Assembly (NCBI GenBank): GCA_014359745.1
Contig: JACIYW010000006.1
Location: 1 to 43,019, forward strand
Length of the DNA: 43,019 nt
Direction of reading: 5' to 3'
Origin: Paracoccaceae bacterium
GTDB taxonomy: Bacteria > Pseudomonadota > Alphaproteobacteria > Rhodobacterales > Rhodobacteraceae
Below are positions 16,620 to 23,857 of this stretch, piece by piece. Position numbers and translations under genes: made by a program. The notes under the pieces were generated by a model. It did not search any database. It was given only the letters and a program-made list of their open reading frames with translations, and was not told where the DNA came from. Every line of letters starts with the position of its first letter. Positions within the stretch are counted from its first letter, which is position 1.

Positions 16620-19343
16620 TCACGCGGCCGGTTGGGCGGGGGTGGCGACAGGGCCGCCGCCATTCTCGATGTCATGCAGCAGGCCACCCTTGCGGGTATA
16701 GACGGCCCAGGTGATCGCCACGCAGATCGCATAGAAGATCAGGAATCCCCAAAGCGCGCCCACCGCCGATCCGGTCAGGGCGATGGATGTGCCGTAAGCC
16801 TTGGGAATGAAGAAGGCGCCGTAAGCCGCGATGGCCGATGTGAAGGCCACGATCGCCCCCGATTCCATGGCGATCTGCCGCTTGCGCTCTTCCACGCCCA
16901 GATGCGGCATCAGGCGCGGCACTTCGCGGCCCATGATCACCGGGATCATCTGAAAGGTTGACGCATTGCCAACCCCGGTCAGGAAAAACAGCGCCATGAA
17001 GCAGGCAAAGAAGCCGATGAACGATCCAAGCCCCAGAAAGGTGATCACCCCGAATGTGGCGACGATCATCGCCGCAAACGTCCAGAACGTGACCCGCCCG
17101 CCGCCGAAACGGTCGCTGATCCAGCCGGTTCCCGCGCGGCTCAGCGCGCCCACCAGCGGCCCAAGGAACACATAGTTGAGCGCGTTCACCTCGGGAAAGG
17201 CCAGCTTGGTCAGCAGGGGAAACCCGGCCGAATAGCCGATGAAACTGCCGAAGGTGCCGGTATAAAGGATGCACATCAGCCAGTTGTGCATGCGCCCGAA
17301 AATCACCGCCTGATCGGCGAAACTGGCGCGCGCATCGGCAATGTCGTTCATGCCCAGCCAGGCGGCAATGGTGGCCGCAAGGATGAACGGCACCCAGACA
17401 AAGCCCGCGTTCTGCATCCACAACTGCCCGCCGTCCGACATGGTCACCGGCTGGCCGCCAAGCGCGCCGAACACGCCCGCCGTGATCACGATGGGCACCA
17501 GGAACTGCATCACCGACACGCCCAGATTGCCCAGCCCCGCGTTCAGCGCCAGCGCATTGCCCTTTTCGGCCTTGGGAAAGAAATAGCCGATATTGGCCAT
17601 CGAGGAGGCAAAGTTGCCGCCACCAAACCCGCACAAAAGCGCAAGAACCAAGAAGATCAGGTAAGGCGTATCGGGGTTTTGCACCGCGTATCCGATGCCC
17701 ATCGCGGGCAACAGCAGCGAGGCGGTGGAAAGCGTCGTCCACAGCCGCCCGCCAAAGATCGGCACCATGAAGCTGTAGAATATGCGCAGCGTCGCCCCCG
17801 ACAGGCCCGGCAGCGCCGCCAGCCAGAACAACTGCCCCGGCGCGAAATCGAACCCGATGGCAGGCAGACGCGCCACAACCACCGACCACACCATCCACAC
17901 CGAAAACGCCAGCAGCAGCGCCGGGATGGATATCCACAGGTTGCGCCGGGCTATGGCGCGGCCCTTTTCGGCCCAGAAAGTCGGGTCTTCAGGCCGCCAA
18001 TCCTCCAGCACGCGCGGCATTGCCGTGTGTTCGGGGGTGTGAATGTCCTGCATCTCGGGAAATTCCGGCAACCGGTCAAGCGCCTCGCCATGCGCCGCGC
18101 GCTCCATCCCGCGCACCGACAGATGCATCCAGGCCAGCGCCACGGCGACCAGAACGAACAGCAGCGCAAAGCACGAGGTGTAGATGCCGGTCAGATCCAG
18201 CAGCGCCCCAAAGCCGATCGGCAGAACAAAGCCACCAAGCCCGCCGATCATGCCCACCAGGCCGCCAACCGCGCCCACATGGTTGGGATAATAAACCGGA
18301 ATGTGCTTGTAGACCGCAGCCTTGCCGAGGCTCATGAAAAAACCCAGCGCGAAAAGCGTGATGATAAAAGGCCACAGGCCCATCTGGGTTGAGAAGGCAA
18401 TCGGGCCTTCCTTGCCCTGAATGATGTAATCGGTCGGCGGGTAGGACAGCATGAACAGGAAGACAAGGCTGAAGCCAAACGTCCAGTACATCACCGACCG
18501 CGCGCCGAACTTGTCCGACAGATGCCCGCCATAAGCCCGGAACAAGGATGCCGACAGGCCAAACGATGCCGCCGCCATCCCCGCGAATCGCACGTCAATG
18601 CCGTAGACATCGATCAGGTAATGCGGCGTCCACAGCGCCAACGCCACGAAGGCGCCGAAGACGAAGAAATAGTAAAGCGAGAACCGCCACACCTGCAGGT
18701 TCTTGAGCGGCGCGAATTGCTGCGCAAGCGAAGGGGCCTTGGCCCCGGTCCGGCGACGTTCCACCAGCGCCGGGTCGTCCTTGGCCAGAATGAAGAACAG
18801 AACACCGATGATGGCCAGGCCGACCGACCAGAGGTAGGCCACGCCATGCCAGCCATAAGCAACCATGACGAAGGGCGCAACGAACGTGGTGACCGCCGCC
18901 CCCACGTTCCCCGCGCCAAAGATCCCCAGCGCCGTGCCCTGACGCCCCGCGTCATACCAGCGGCTGACATAGGCCACGCCGATGATGAATGACCCGCCCG
19001 CCAAACCGATGCCAAGCGCGGCGATCAGATACATGATATAGCTGTGGGCAAATGTAAGCGCCCATGTGGCCAGCGCCGTAAGCAGCATCTGGACGGTAAA
19101 CACCAGCCGACCGCCGTATTTTTCGGTCCAGACACCCAATATCAGGCGCGTGACGGAACCGGTCAGGATCGGCGTGGCTACCAGCAGGCCGAATTGCGTG
19201 TCATTGAGGCCCAGCTCGGCCTTGATGGCGACACCGATGATGGAAAAGATCGTCCAGACCGCGAAACAGGCGGCGAAGGCGATTGTGCTCAGGCTCAGGG
19301 CGCGCGTCTGATCGGCGCGCGGCGCTGTGGATACGGTCTGCAT
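16620..19343 (-). CDS. narK: Fused nitrate/nitrite transporter NarK1-NarK2
   Basis: At 907 aa this is about twice the length of a single NarK. Residues ~1-430 form one 12-helix major facilitator unit (NarK1 type, with GAGNVGAAVTTFVAPF). Residues ~465-900 form a second (NarK2 type) with the nitrate signature GFGGGNFASSMANIGYFFPK and LNAGLGNLGVSVMQF. The hydrophilic linker at ~430-465 includes LPEFPEMQDIHTPEH. In Paracoccus the same fusion is known: NarK1 acts as a nitrate-proton symporter and NarK2 as a nitrate/nitrite exchanger. ATG 19343 has GGAGG 7 nt upstream. It is the first gene of narKGHJI and is transcribed away from narR, with FNR-type boxes between them. Confidence 0.96.
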   Translation of the reverse strand: MQTVSTAPRADQTRALSLSTIAFAACFAVWTIFSIIGVAIKAELGLNDTQFGLLVATPILTGSVTRLILGVWTEKYGGRLVFTVQMLLTALATWALTFAHSYIMYLIAALGIGLAGGSFIIGVAYVSRWYDAGRQGTALGIFGAGNVGAAVTTFVAPFVMVAYGWHGVAYLWSVGLAIIGVLFFILAKDDPALVERRRTGAKAPSLAQQFAPLKNLQVWRFSLYYFFVFGAFVALALWTPHYLIDVYGIDVRFAGMAAASFGLSASLFRAYGGHLSDKFGARSVMYWTFGFSLVFLFMLSYPPTDYIIQGKEGPIAFSTQMGLWPFIITLFALGFFMSLGKAAVYKHIPVYYPNHVGAVGGLVGMIGGLGGFVLPIGFGALLDLTGIYTSCFALLFVLVAVALAWMHLSVRGMERAAHGEALDRLPEFPEMQDIHTPEHTAMPRVLEDWRPEDPTFWAEKGRAIARRNLWISIPALLLAFSVWMVWSVVVARLPAIGFDFAPGQLFWLAALPGLSGATLRIFYSFMVPIFGGRLWTTLSTASLLLPAMGIGYAVQNPDTPYLIFLVLALLCGFGGGNFASSMANIGYFFPKAEKGNALALNAGLGNLGVSVMQFLVPIVITAGVFGALGGQPVTMSDGGQLWMQNAGFVWVPFILAATIAAWLGMNDIADARASFADQAVIFGRMHNWLMCILYTGTFGSFIGYSAGFPLLTKLAFPEVNALNYVFLGPLVGALSRAGTGWISDRFGGGRVTFWTFAAMIVATFGVITFLGLGSFIGFFACFMALFFLTGVGNASTFQMIPVIMGREVPRLMPHLGVEERKRQIAMESGAIVAFTSAIAAYGAFFIPKAYGTSIALTGSAVGALWGFLIFYAICVAITWAVYTRKGGLLHDIENGGGPVATPAQPAA

Positions 19344-19424
19344 GGCAGGGCCTCCGGCAAGAGTGGCGTTTTAACCCCGTTGGGGGAATGGTGCCACAAA
19401 TGCGGGCGAAATTGCAGGGCAGAC

Positions 19425-19438
19425 TTGATCCAGATCAC
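19425..19438 (-). promoter_or_regulatory. FNR/NarR-type box before narK
   Basis: TTGAT, CCAG, ATCAC matches the FNR-family consensus TTGAT-N4-ATCAA at nine of ten positions. Its centre lies 88 nt upstream of the narK start codon, which would place a transcription start near 19390 if the site is at -41.5. I see only a weak -10 there. It is the best candidate for anaerobic or nitrate activation of narKGHJI. Confidence 0.6.
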
Positions 19439-19538
19439 GAAACGCGGACAATCGGGGCGAAATAAATGAGCACCGGAAACAGATCATTTGCGGACGCGCG
19501 CTGTATCAAGGCCAATTCCGCGCGGATCAATCGAAGTC

Positions 19539-19552
19539 TTGATATTTATCAA
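19539..19552 (+). promoter_or_regulatory. Perfect FNR-type box before narR
   Basis: TTGAT, ATTT, ATCAA is a perfect FNR-family site, centred 50 nt upstream of the narR start codon. That is close for simple activation of narR, so it may serve autoregulation or act from a distance on narK (about 203 nt from its start). Confidence 0.65.
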
Positions 19553-19595
19553 TTTATATGGTGGGAGTTGGCAGCTCCATGCGGGGAAACAGGAC

Positions 19596-20294
19596 ATGCC
19601 CGAGTCGGAATACCGCGATATTCGAAACCTCGATCTGTTCGCGCAGATGAAGGATGAACATTTCACCGCCTTGACGCGCGGGGCCTATGTGCAGAATTTC
19701 CCCGCCCAGATCGACCTGATCACCGAAGGCGAACCAAGCGATTTCCTGCATGTCGTGCTGTCCGGGGCGGTCGATCTTTTCGCGCGCTGGAACGGTCGCG
19801 AAACCAGCCTGGAAACCGTGCGCCCCATCTCGACCTTCATCCTTGCCGCGAGCATCCGCGATGCGCCCTACCTCATGTCGGCCCGGACCCTTGAAAAAAG
19901 CCGGATCGCGCTGCTTCCCAGTCAGGATGTGCGCGCCATCTTCGACCTTGACGGCGCATTCGCCCGCGCCATCGTGGCCGAGCTTGCGCAATGCTATCGC
20001 TCGGTCATCAAGGGGCAAAAAGACCTCAAGCTGCGCAGTTCTCTGGAACGGCTTGCCAACCACCTCTTGCGGCAGCAAAGGCGGGCGGGCGGTGCGGCCG
20101 CGTTCGAGCTTGATTTCGAAAAGCGCCGCCTTGCGTCGGTTCTGGGCATGACGCCGGAAAACCTCAGCCGCGCCTTCAAGGGGCTTCGGCCCTATGGAGT
20201 CACCGTAAACGGCACCCGCGTCACCATCGCGCACCAGGATGACCTTGAACGCTTCGCCAAGCCCAACCCGCTGATCGACGACGTTTCAAGCTGA
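19596..20294 (+). CDS. narR: CRP/FNR-family regulator, NarR type
   Basis: The 232-aa product has the CRP/FNR layout: a cyclic-nucleotide-type beta-roll (about residues 10-120), a dimer helix (~120-150) and a C-terminal winged helix-turn-helix (KRRLASVLGMTPENLSRAFK, ~178-197). It has only one cysteine (in AQCYRS), so it cannot hold the 4Fe-4S cluster of FNR and should not sense oxygen that way. In Paracoccus, NarR is a cluster-free FNR relative needed for narKGHJI expression in response to nitrate or nitrite, and the divergent position beside narK fits that role. ATG 19596 starts MPESEYRDIRNLDLF. AGGA lies just before it and GGGGAAA about 6 nt upstream. Upstream extension would read through the FNR box. 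Confidence 0.87.
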   Translation: MPESEYRDIRNLDLFAQMKDEHFTALTRGAYVQNFPAQIDLITEGEPSDFLHVVLSGAVDLFARWNGRETSLETVRPISTFILAASIRDAPYLMSARTLEKSRIALLPSQDVRAIFDLDGAFARAIVAELAQCYRSVIKGQKDLKLRSSLERLANHLLRQQRRAGGAAAFELDFEKRRLASVLGMTPENLSRAFKGLRPYGVTVNGTRVTIAHQDDLERFAKPNPLIDDVSS

Positions 20295-20446
20295 TCCTGC
20301 GGGGCCGCATGAACACCGCCGGGACGCTTCGCCTTGACCGGCGCGCGCGCGGAGGGCGTGGAAGATGCGTATTTGGGCCAAGATGAAATGAGCGAGGGTT
20401 TTCCTTGTGCGCTCAACGGGCGGGCCTGATTGAGGGCGACACGCGG

Positions 20447-21757
20447 CTACCGTTTCGGGCGGTTGTCGATCACCCGCAAAGCCTTGCCTTCCGAGCGGGC
20501 GATGTGATCGGGGTCGTGCACATCGATCCGGGCTGAAAGGCCGATCACGCTTTTGATGTGATGCGACAGTTCCGCCGCGACCGCCTTGCGGGCGTCGGGC
20601 GCGGTGGCATCGGGGGTGCATTCGACATGCACCGTCATGCTGTCCATCGGGCCCGACCGGGTCAGTTCGATCTGGAAATGCGGCGCAAGGGCGCGGCATT
20701 TCAGGATCTGTTCCTCGATCTGCGTCGGAAACACGTTGACGCCGCGCAGGATCATCATGTCATCCGACCGCCCGGCGATCTTTTCCATCCGCCGCATGCT
20801 GCGCGCGGTGCCGGGCAGCAGGCGGGTCAGGTCGCGGGTGCGATAGCGCACCATCGGCATGCCTTCCTTGGTCAGCGTGGTGAACACCAACTCTCCCATC
20901 TCGCCTTCGGGCAGCACCTCTCCCGTTTCGGGGTTGATGACTTCGGGGTAGAAATGATCTTCCCAGATATGCATCCCGTCCTTGGTTTCCACGCATTCAT
21001 TGGCGACGCCGGGGCCCATGATTTCCGACATGCCGTAGATATCGACGGCGTGCATGTCGAACGCGCCCTCGATCTCGGCGCGCATGGCGTTGGTCCAGGG
21101 TTCGGCGCCAAAGATGCCGACGGCCAGCGACGAGTCGCGCGGATCGATCCTCTGACGGCGGAATTCATCCAGGATCGACAGCATGTAGGAGGGCGTGACC
21201 ATGATCACACGCGGCTTGAAATCGGCAATGAGCGTGACCTGCCGTTCGGTCATCCCGCCCGACATCGGCACCACGGTGCAGCCCAGCCGTTCGGCCCCGT
21301 AATGCGCGCCCAGCCCGCCGGTGAACAGCCCGTACCCATAGGCCACATGCACGATGTCGCCCGTGCGCCCGCCCGAGGCGCGGATGGATCGCGCCACCAG
21401 ATCGGCCCAGGTGCTGATGTCCTGCGCGGTATAGCCCACCACGATGGGCTTGCCGGTGGTGCCCGATGATCCGTGCACCCGCACCAGTTTTTCGCGCGGC
21501 ACCGCGCACATCCCGAATGGGTAATTGTCGCGCAGATCCGCCTTGGTGGTGAAGGGGAACCTGGCCAGATCGGCCAGAGATTTCAGGTCATCGGGATGTA
21601 CCCCCGCATCATCGAACCGTTTGCGATAGAAGGGGGCGTTTTCATAGCAGTGGCGCAGCGACCATTTCAGGCGGCTCAGTTGCAGCGCGGCGATCTCATC
21701 GCGCGAGGCGGTTTCGATCGGCTCCAGGTCGCCCGGTCGTGGCGCAAGATCTTCCAT
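20447..21757 (-). CDS. paaK: Phenylacetate-CoA ligase PaaK
   Basis: PaaK activates phenylacetate with ATP and CoA to phenylacetyl-CoA, the entry step of the aerobic hybrid phenylacetate pathway. The 436-aa enzyme belongs to the ANL adenylating family: the phosphate-binding loop is HGSSGTTGKPIVVGY (from ~residue 95), followed by VDIYGMSEIMGPGVANEC (~240-260) and the hinge region GRSDDMMILRGVNVFPTQIE. The length equals that of characterised PaaK proteins. GGGGAGG lies about 6 nt before ATG 21757. It is the last gene of the operon with paaI and the damaged paaG. The ring epoxidase genes paaABCDE are not in this window, so whether the pathway is complete cannot be judged here. Confidence 0.95.
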   Translation of the reverse strand: MEDLAPRPGDLEPIETASRDEIAALQLSRLKWSLRHCYENAPFYRKRFDDAGVHPDDLKSLADLARFPFTTKADLRDNYPFGMCAVPREKLVRVHGSSGTTGKPIVVGYTAQDISTWADLVARSIRASGGRTGDIVHVAYGYGLFTGGLGAHYGAERLGCTVVPMSGGMTERQVTLIADFKPRVIMVTPSYMLSILDEFRRQRIDPRDSSLAVGIFGAEPWTNAMRAEIEGAFDMHAVDIYGMSEIMGPGVANECVETKDGMHIWEDHFYPEVINPETGEVLPEGEMGELVFTTLTKEGMPMVRYRTRDLTRLLPGTARSMRRMEKIAGRSDDMMILRGVNVFPTQIEEQILKCRALAPHFQIELTRSGPMDSMTVHVECTPDATAPDARKAVAAELSHHIKSVIGLSARIDVHDPDHIARSEGKALRVIDNRPKR

Positions 21758-21780
21758 GGTGTTCCTCCCCTAAGGTGGCG

Positions 21781-22230
21781 TCAGGCGGTTTCGGGCAGAT
21801 GCGTGCCCTTGATGGTGCGGGAATGGCCGCGAAATTCGGCAATCTGTTCGCCCGCCTGATTGGTGACGCGGATGTCATAGATGCCGCCCCGGCCCCGGCG
21901 CGACACCTCGCGGGCGGTGGCGGTCAGGCGGTCGCCTTCAAACGCCGGGGCCAGAAAGGTGATGCTGGCCATCTGCGCCACGACGCGCTGGTTGTAGGAG
22001 TTGCAGGCAAAGGCGAAGGCGCTGTCGGCCAGCGTAAAGATATAGCCACCATGCGCCATGCCGTGGCCATTGGTCATCACCTGCGACAGGGTCATCGACA
22101 AGGTGGCGGTGCCGGGGCCGATATGATCGCGGCAGATGCCCAGATGCTGCGTTGCATGGTCATCGGCCCACATCGCATCGGCACAGGCCTGCGCCAGCGC
22201 ATCGGCGGAAAGGGGGGGATTCACGGTCAT
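21781..22230 (-). CDS. paaI: Hydroxyphenylacetyl-CoA thioesterase PaaI
   Basis: PaaI is a hot-dog fold thioesterase that removes CoA from dead-end intermediates of phenylacetate breakdown. The 149-aa product has the family motif NGHGMAHGGYIFTLADSAFA, with the HGG turn at residues 60-62 and the catalytic-type aspartate at 69. The fold ends with EGDRLTATAREVSRRGRGGI and a final strand. The start ATG overlaps the stop of the truncated paaG (ATGA), and paaK follows after 23 nt, so it is the middle gene of a three-gene operon. No feature looks unusual. Confidence 0.93.
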   Translation of the reverse strand: MTVNPPLSADALAQACADAMWADDHATQHLGICRDHIGPGTATLSMTLSQVMTNGHGMAHGGYIFTLADSAFAFACNSYNQRVVAQMASITFLAPAFEGDRLTATAREVSRRGRGGIYDIRVTNQAGEQIAEFRGHSRTIKGTHLPETA

Positions 22231-22586
22231 TTTCCTTTGAACACGGGCGCGCGTTTTTCAAGCAAGGCGGTGACGCCTTCGGCGTAATCGGCGGTGCGCC
22301 CCGTTTTGCGCTGGCTGTCGCGTTCCAGGTCAAGCTGCGCGTCAAGGCTGTTGGTGGCCGCCGCCTGAATGCAGCGTCTGGTCAGGCCAAGGCTGCGGGT
22401 GGGACCGACCGCGAATTTGGCGGCCAGCGCGCGGGCCTCATCCATCAGCGCCGCGTCTTCGACGGCTTTCCAGATCAGGCCCCAATGCGCGGCGGTGTCG
22501 GCATCCAGCCGGTCGGGCCGCTCAAGCACCAGTTCCAGCACACCGCCCGCAAGCGTGGCCTGCACGGTTTCCGCATCCTGTGCCAT
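22227..22586 (-). pseudogene. paaG: paaG-type enoyl-CoA hydratase with internal deletion
   Basis: The open frame encodes only 119 aa against about 262 for PaaG (1,2-epoxyphenylacetyl-CoA isomerase). Residues 1-27 match the start of a crotonase (VQATLAGGVLELVLERPDRL), and from residue ~28 the sequence jumps to the C-terminal third (DADTAAHWGLIWKAVEDAAL and GRTADYAEGVTALLEKRAP). The lost ~140 residues hold the oxyanion-hole loops and the acidic catalytic residues, so activity is not expected. The join falls at PDRLDA. In related proteins RPDxLN occurs near the start and GDxLDAETA near the middle, which would allow recombination between two similar short stretches. The frame is preserved and the stop still overlaps paaI, so downstream translation survives. 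ATG 22586 is used; its ribosome site is a run of eight G. Confidence 0.8.
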
Positions 22587-22612
22587 CCAGCCCCCCCCAA
22601 TTCGCCTGGGTG

Positions 22613-22642
22613 GATATATTCGCAAACCGATCGGTCAGTCAA
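22613..22642 (-). promoter_or_regulatory. Sigma-70-type promoter of the paa operon
   Basis: On the minus strand TTGACT (22642-22637) is followed after 18 nt by TATATC (22618-22613), giving a good -35 and a fair -10 about 27 nt before the paaG start. A perfect 10-bp palindrome, ACCGATCGGT (22626-22635), fills the spacer, where a bound repressor would block RNA polymerase. Confidence 0.6.
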
Positions 22643-22659
22643 TTCAAATCGGTTTGCGA
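22620..22659. promoter_or_regulatory. Inverted-repeat operator, probably for a TetR-type repressor
   Basis: Two perfect 12-bp arms, TCGCAAACCGAT (22620-22631) and ATCGGTTTGCGA (22648-22659), face each other over 16 nt and bracket the -35 element. The inner ACCGATCGGT overlaps the left arm. ACCG/CGGT palindromes are typical of TetR-family regulators of acyl-CoA pathways such as PaaR. No regulator gene is present nearby, so the binding protein is inferred. Confidence 0.55.
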
Positions 22660-22854
22660 CAAACCCCGCCACACCAGATGCCAATGTGGCGCAAAGCCTG
22701 CGGTGCGGCAATAGCCGTGGGTCACGGGGGTCTCGGTCACGGGTGTTGCGCGCGCTGGCCCTGCGTTCGCCAGACCAAGGCAATCTCGGGCATCGGGCGG
22801 ATATCGCCATCCATGGAACAGATCGACCTTAACGACACGCTCGGGTCGAACCGG

Positions 22855-23010
22855 GCGGCCAATCTGCCCCTTGTCCCGGACCCCGACGAGGTGTCGGAAA
22901 CCCGCTGGGTCGATCTGGATGCGCTGGTTGCCGAAACCCTCCGCTACCTCGGCCGTTTCCCGCCGTCGCTGCGGATCTATCTGGCCAAGCACCGCGATAT
23001 CATCTTTGGC
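22855..23010 (+). pseudogene. idi: Remnant of isopentenyl-diphosphate delta-isomerase (C-terminal ~50 aa)
   Basis: In one plus-strand frame the sequence reads ANLPLVPDPDEVSETRWVDL, then DALVAETLRYLG, then RFPPSLRIYLAKHRDIIFG. This closely follows the end of bacterial Nudix-type isopentenyl-diphosphate isomerase, where (N)PDEV, RW and LRIYL(A)xHRDxI(F) are standard. The catalytic Nudix box and all earlier parts are missing, and the frame continues past the natural end through a tandem repeat, so it is not a working gene. IDI would interconvert IPP and DMAPP for isoprenoid synthesis. The identification is from motif memory, and another Nudix family is possible. Confidence 0.6.
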
Positions 23011-23048
23011 CCGCCCCATCTTTGGCCCGCCCCATCTTTGGCCCGCCC
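23001..23048. repeat. 16-bp tandem repeat, three perfect copies
   Basis: CATCTTTGGCCCGCCC occurs three times with no spacer, beginning inside the last codons of the idi remnant. Perfect identity suggests recent slippage. There is no spacer variation, so it is not a CRISPR array. Confidence 0.95.
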
Positions 23049-23106
23049 AGTGTCCAGCCCAGCACCATCCCCCCACCCGGCCCGTCGCATCGCGGGGCTG
23101 AGCGCG

Positions 23107-23373
23107 CTATTTCGTGCCCGAACCCGCATCCGTCCGGTCGCTCCGGGCCAGCCGGGCGGCCCGCCCGCCGCGGCGCCTGGCAAGCTGTGGTGCGCGGTCG
23201 GGCAGGTCGGCGATGATCGCCGCGCGTTCCGCATCGCTTATCCGGCCCCAGGCGCTGATTTCCTCGATCGTGCGCAGGCATCCGGTGCACAGCCGCGCCT
23301 CGGGATGGATCACGCACAGCTTGACACAGGGCGATGCGATTTCCTGCCGCACCCAGATATCATCACTCATCAT
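23107..23373 (-). CDS. DUF1289 family protein
   Basis: This small (~88 aa) protein has the DUF1289 motif SPCVKLCVIHPEARLCTGC followed by LRTIEEISAWGRISDAERAA. The four cysteines probably bind a metal. The family's function is not established. Its basic tail (RRRGGRAARLARSDRTD) is variable. ATG 23373 and ATG 23370 are both possible; GAGG lies 4 nt before the first. The gene overlaps the end of yqgF by about 11 nt, so it is translated with it. It is the last gene of the run ccmI-yqgF-DUF1289. Confidence 0.85.
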   Translation of the reverse strand: MMSDDIWVRQEIASPCVKLCVIHPEARLCTGCLRTIEEISAWGRISDAERAAIIADLPDRAPQLARRRGGRAARLARSDRTDAGSGTK

Positions 23374-23857
23374 TCACCCTCGCCTGTCTGCGCAGATAGG
23401 TCAGCCGATCCAGCGCCCCCTGAAGGATAAAGCCCGCGGCGACATGGTCAATGACCTCGCCGCGGCGTTTGCGGGATGTATCCGCCTCGAGCAGCGCGCG
23501 TTCGGCGGCGACGGTTGACAGGCGTTCATCCCAGAACCCGATGGGCAGGGGGCATAGCCCGGCCAGATTGCGGGCAAAGGCGCGGGTCGACTGGCAGCGC
23601 GGCCCCTCGGACCCGTCCATGTTGCGCGGCAGGCCCAGAACGATACCCCCCAGCGCGCGGCCTGTGGCGATCTCGATGATACGCGCGGCATCAAGGGTGA
23701 ATTTGCGCCGCGCGATGGTTTCCAGCGGGGTCGCGATCGACCACATCCCATCCGAAACCGCCACCCCGATGGTCTTGGTGCCAAGGTCAAGGCCGATCAG
23801 CCCGCGCCCGGCAGGCAGGGCGGCGGCAAAGCCATCCCAGTCGTCGTGAACCGTCAC
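23363..23857 (-). CDS. yqgF: Holliday junction resolvase-like protein YqgF (RuvX)
   Basis: YqgF/RuvX is an RNase H-fold nuclease family protein linked to pre-16S rRNA 5'-end maturation and, by fold, to Holliday junction resolution. The 164-aa product shows the acidic active-site pattern: GLDLGTKTIGVAVSD (Asp24), GGIVLGLPRNMDGSEG, FWDERLSTV and the final IDHVAAGFILQ. The start is GTG 23857 and overlaps the ccmI stop (GTGA). It is slightly longer at the N-terminus than enteric YqgF. The gene is near-universal in bacteria and appears intact. Confidence 0.93.
   Translation of the reverse strand: MTVHDDWDGFAAALPAGRGLIGLDLGTKTIGVAVSDGMWSIATPLETIARRKFTLDAARIIEIATGRALGGIVLGLPRNMDGSEGPRCQSTRAFARNLAGLCPLPIGFWDERLSTVAAERALLEADTSRKRRGEVIDHVAAGFILQGALDRLTYLRRQARVNDE

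Larger units (their letters stand above)
22660..23106. other. Non-coding stretch between paa promoter and DUF1289 gene
   Basis: These ~450 bases hold no intact gene. The central part contains an idi tail fragment on the plus strand (22855-23010), which runs into a triple 16-bp repeat (23001-23048). Bases 22660-22854 and 23049-23106 show nothing I can identify on either strand. Confidence 0.6.

Noticed and set aside
22660-22812. N-terminal part of idi sought upstream of the remnant
   Set aside because: No frame shows the Nudix box or the conserved Cys/His motifs of IDI in this stretch.
23001-23048. Three 16-bp repeats considered as a CRISPR array
   Set aside because: Copies are adjacent with no spacers, so this is a tandem repeat.
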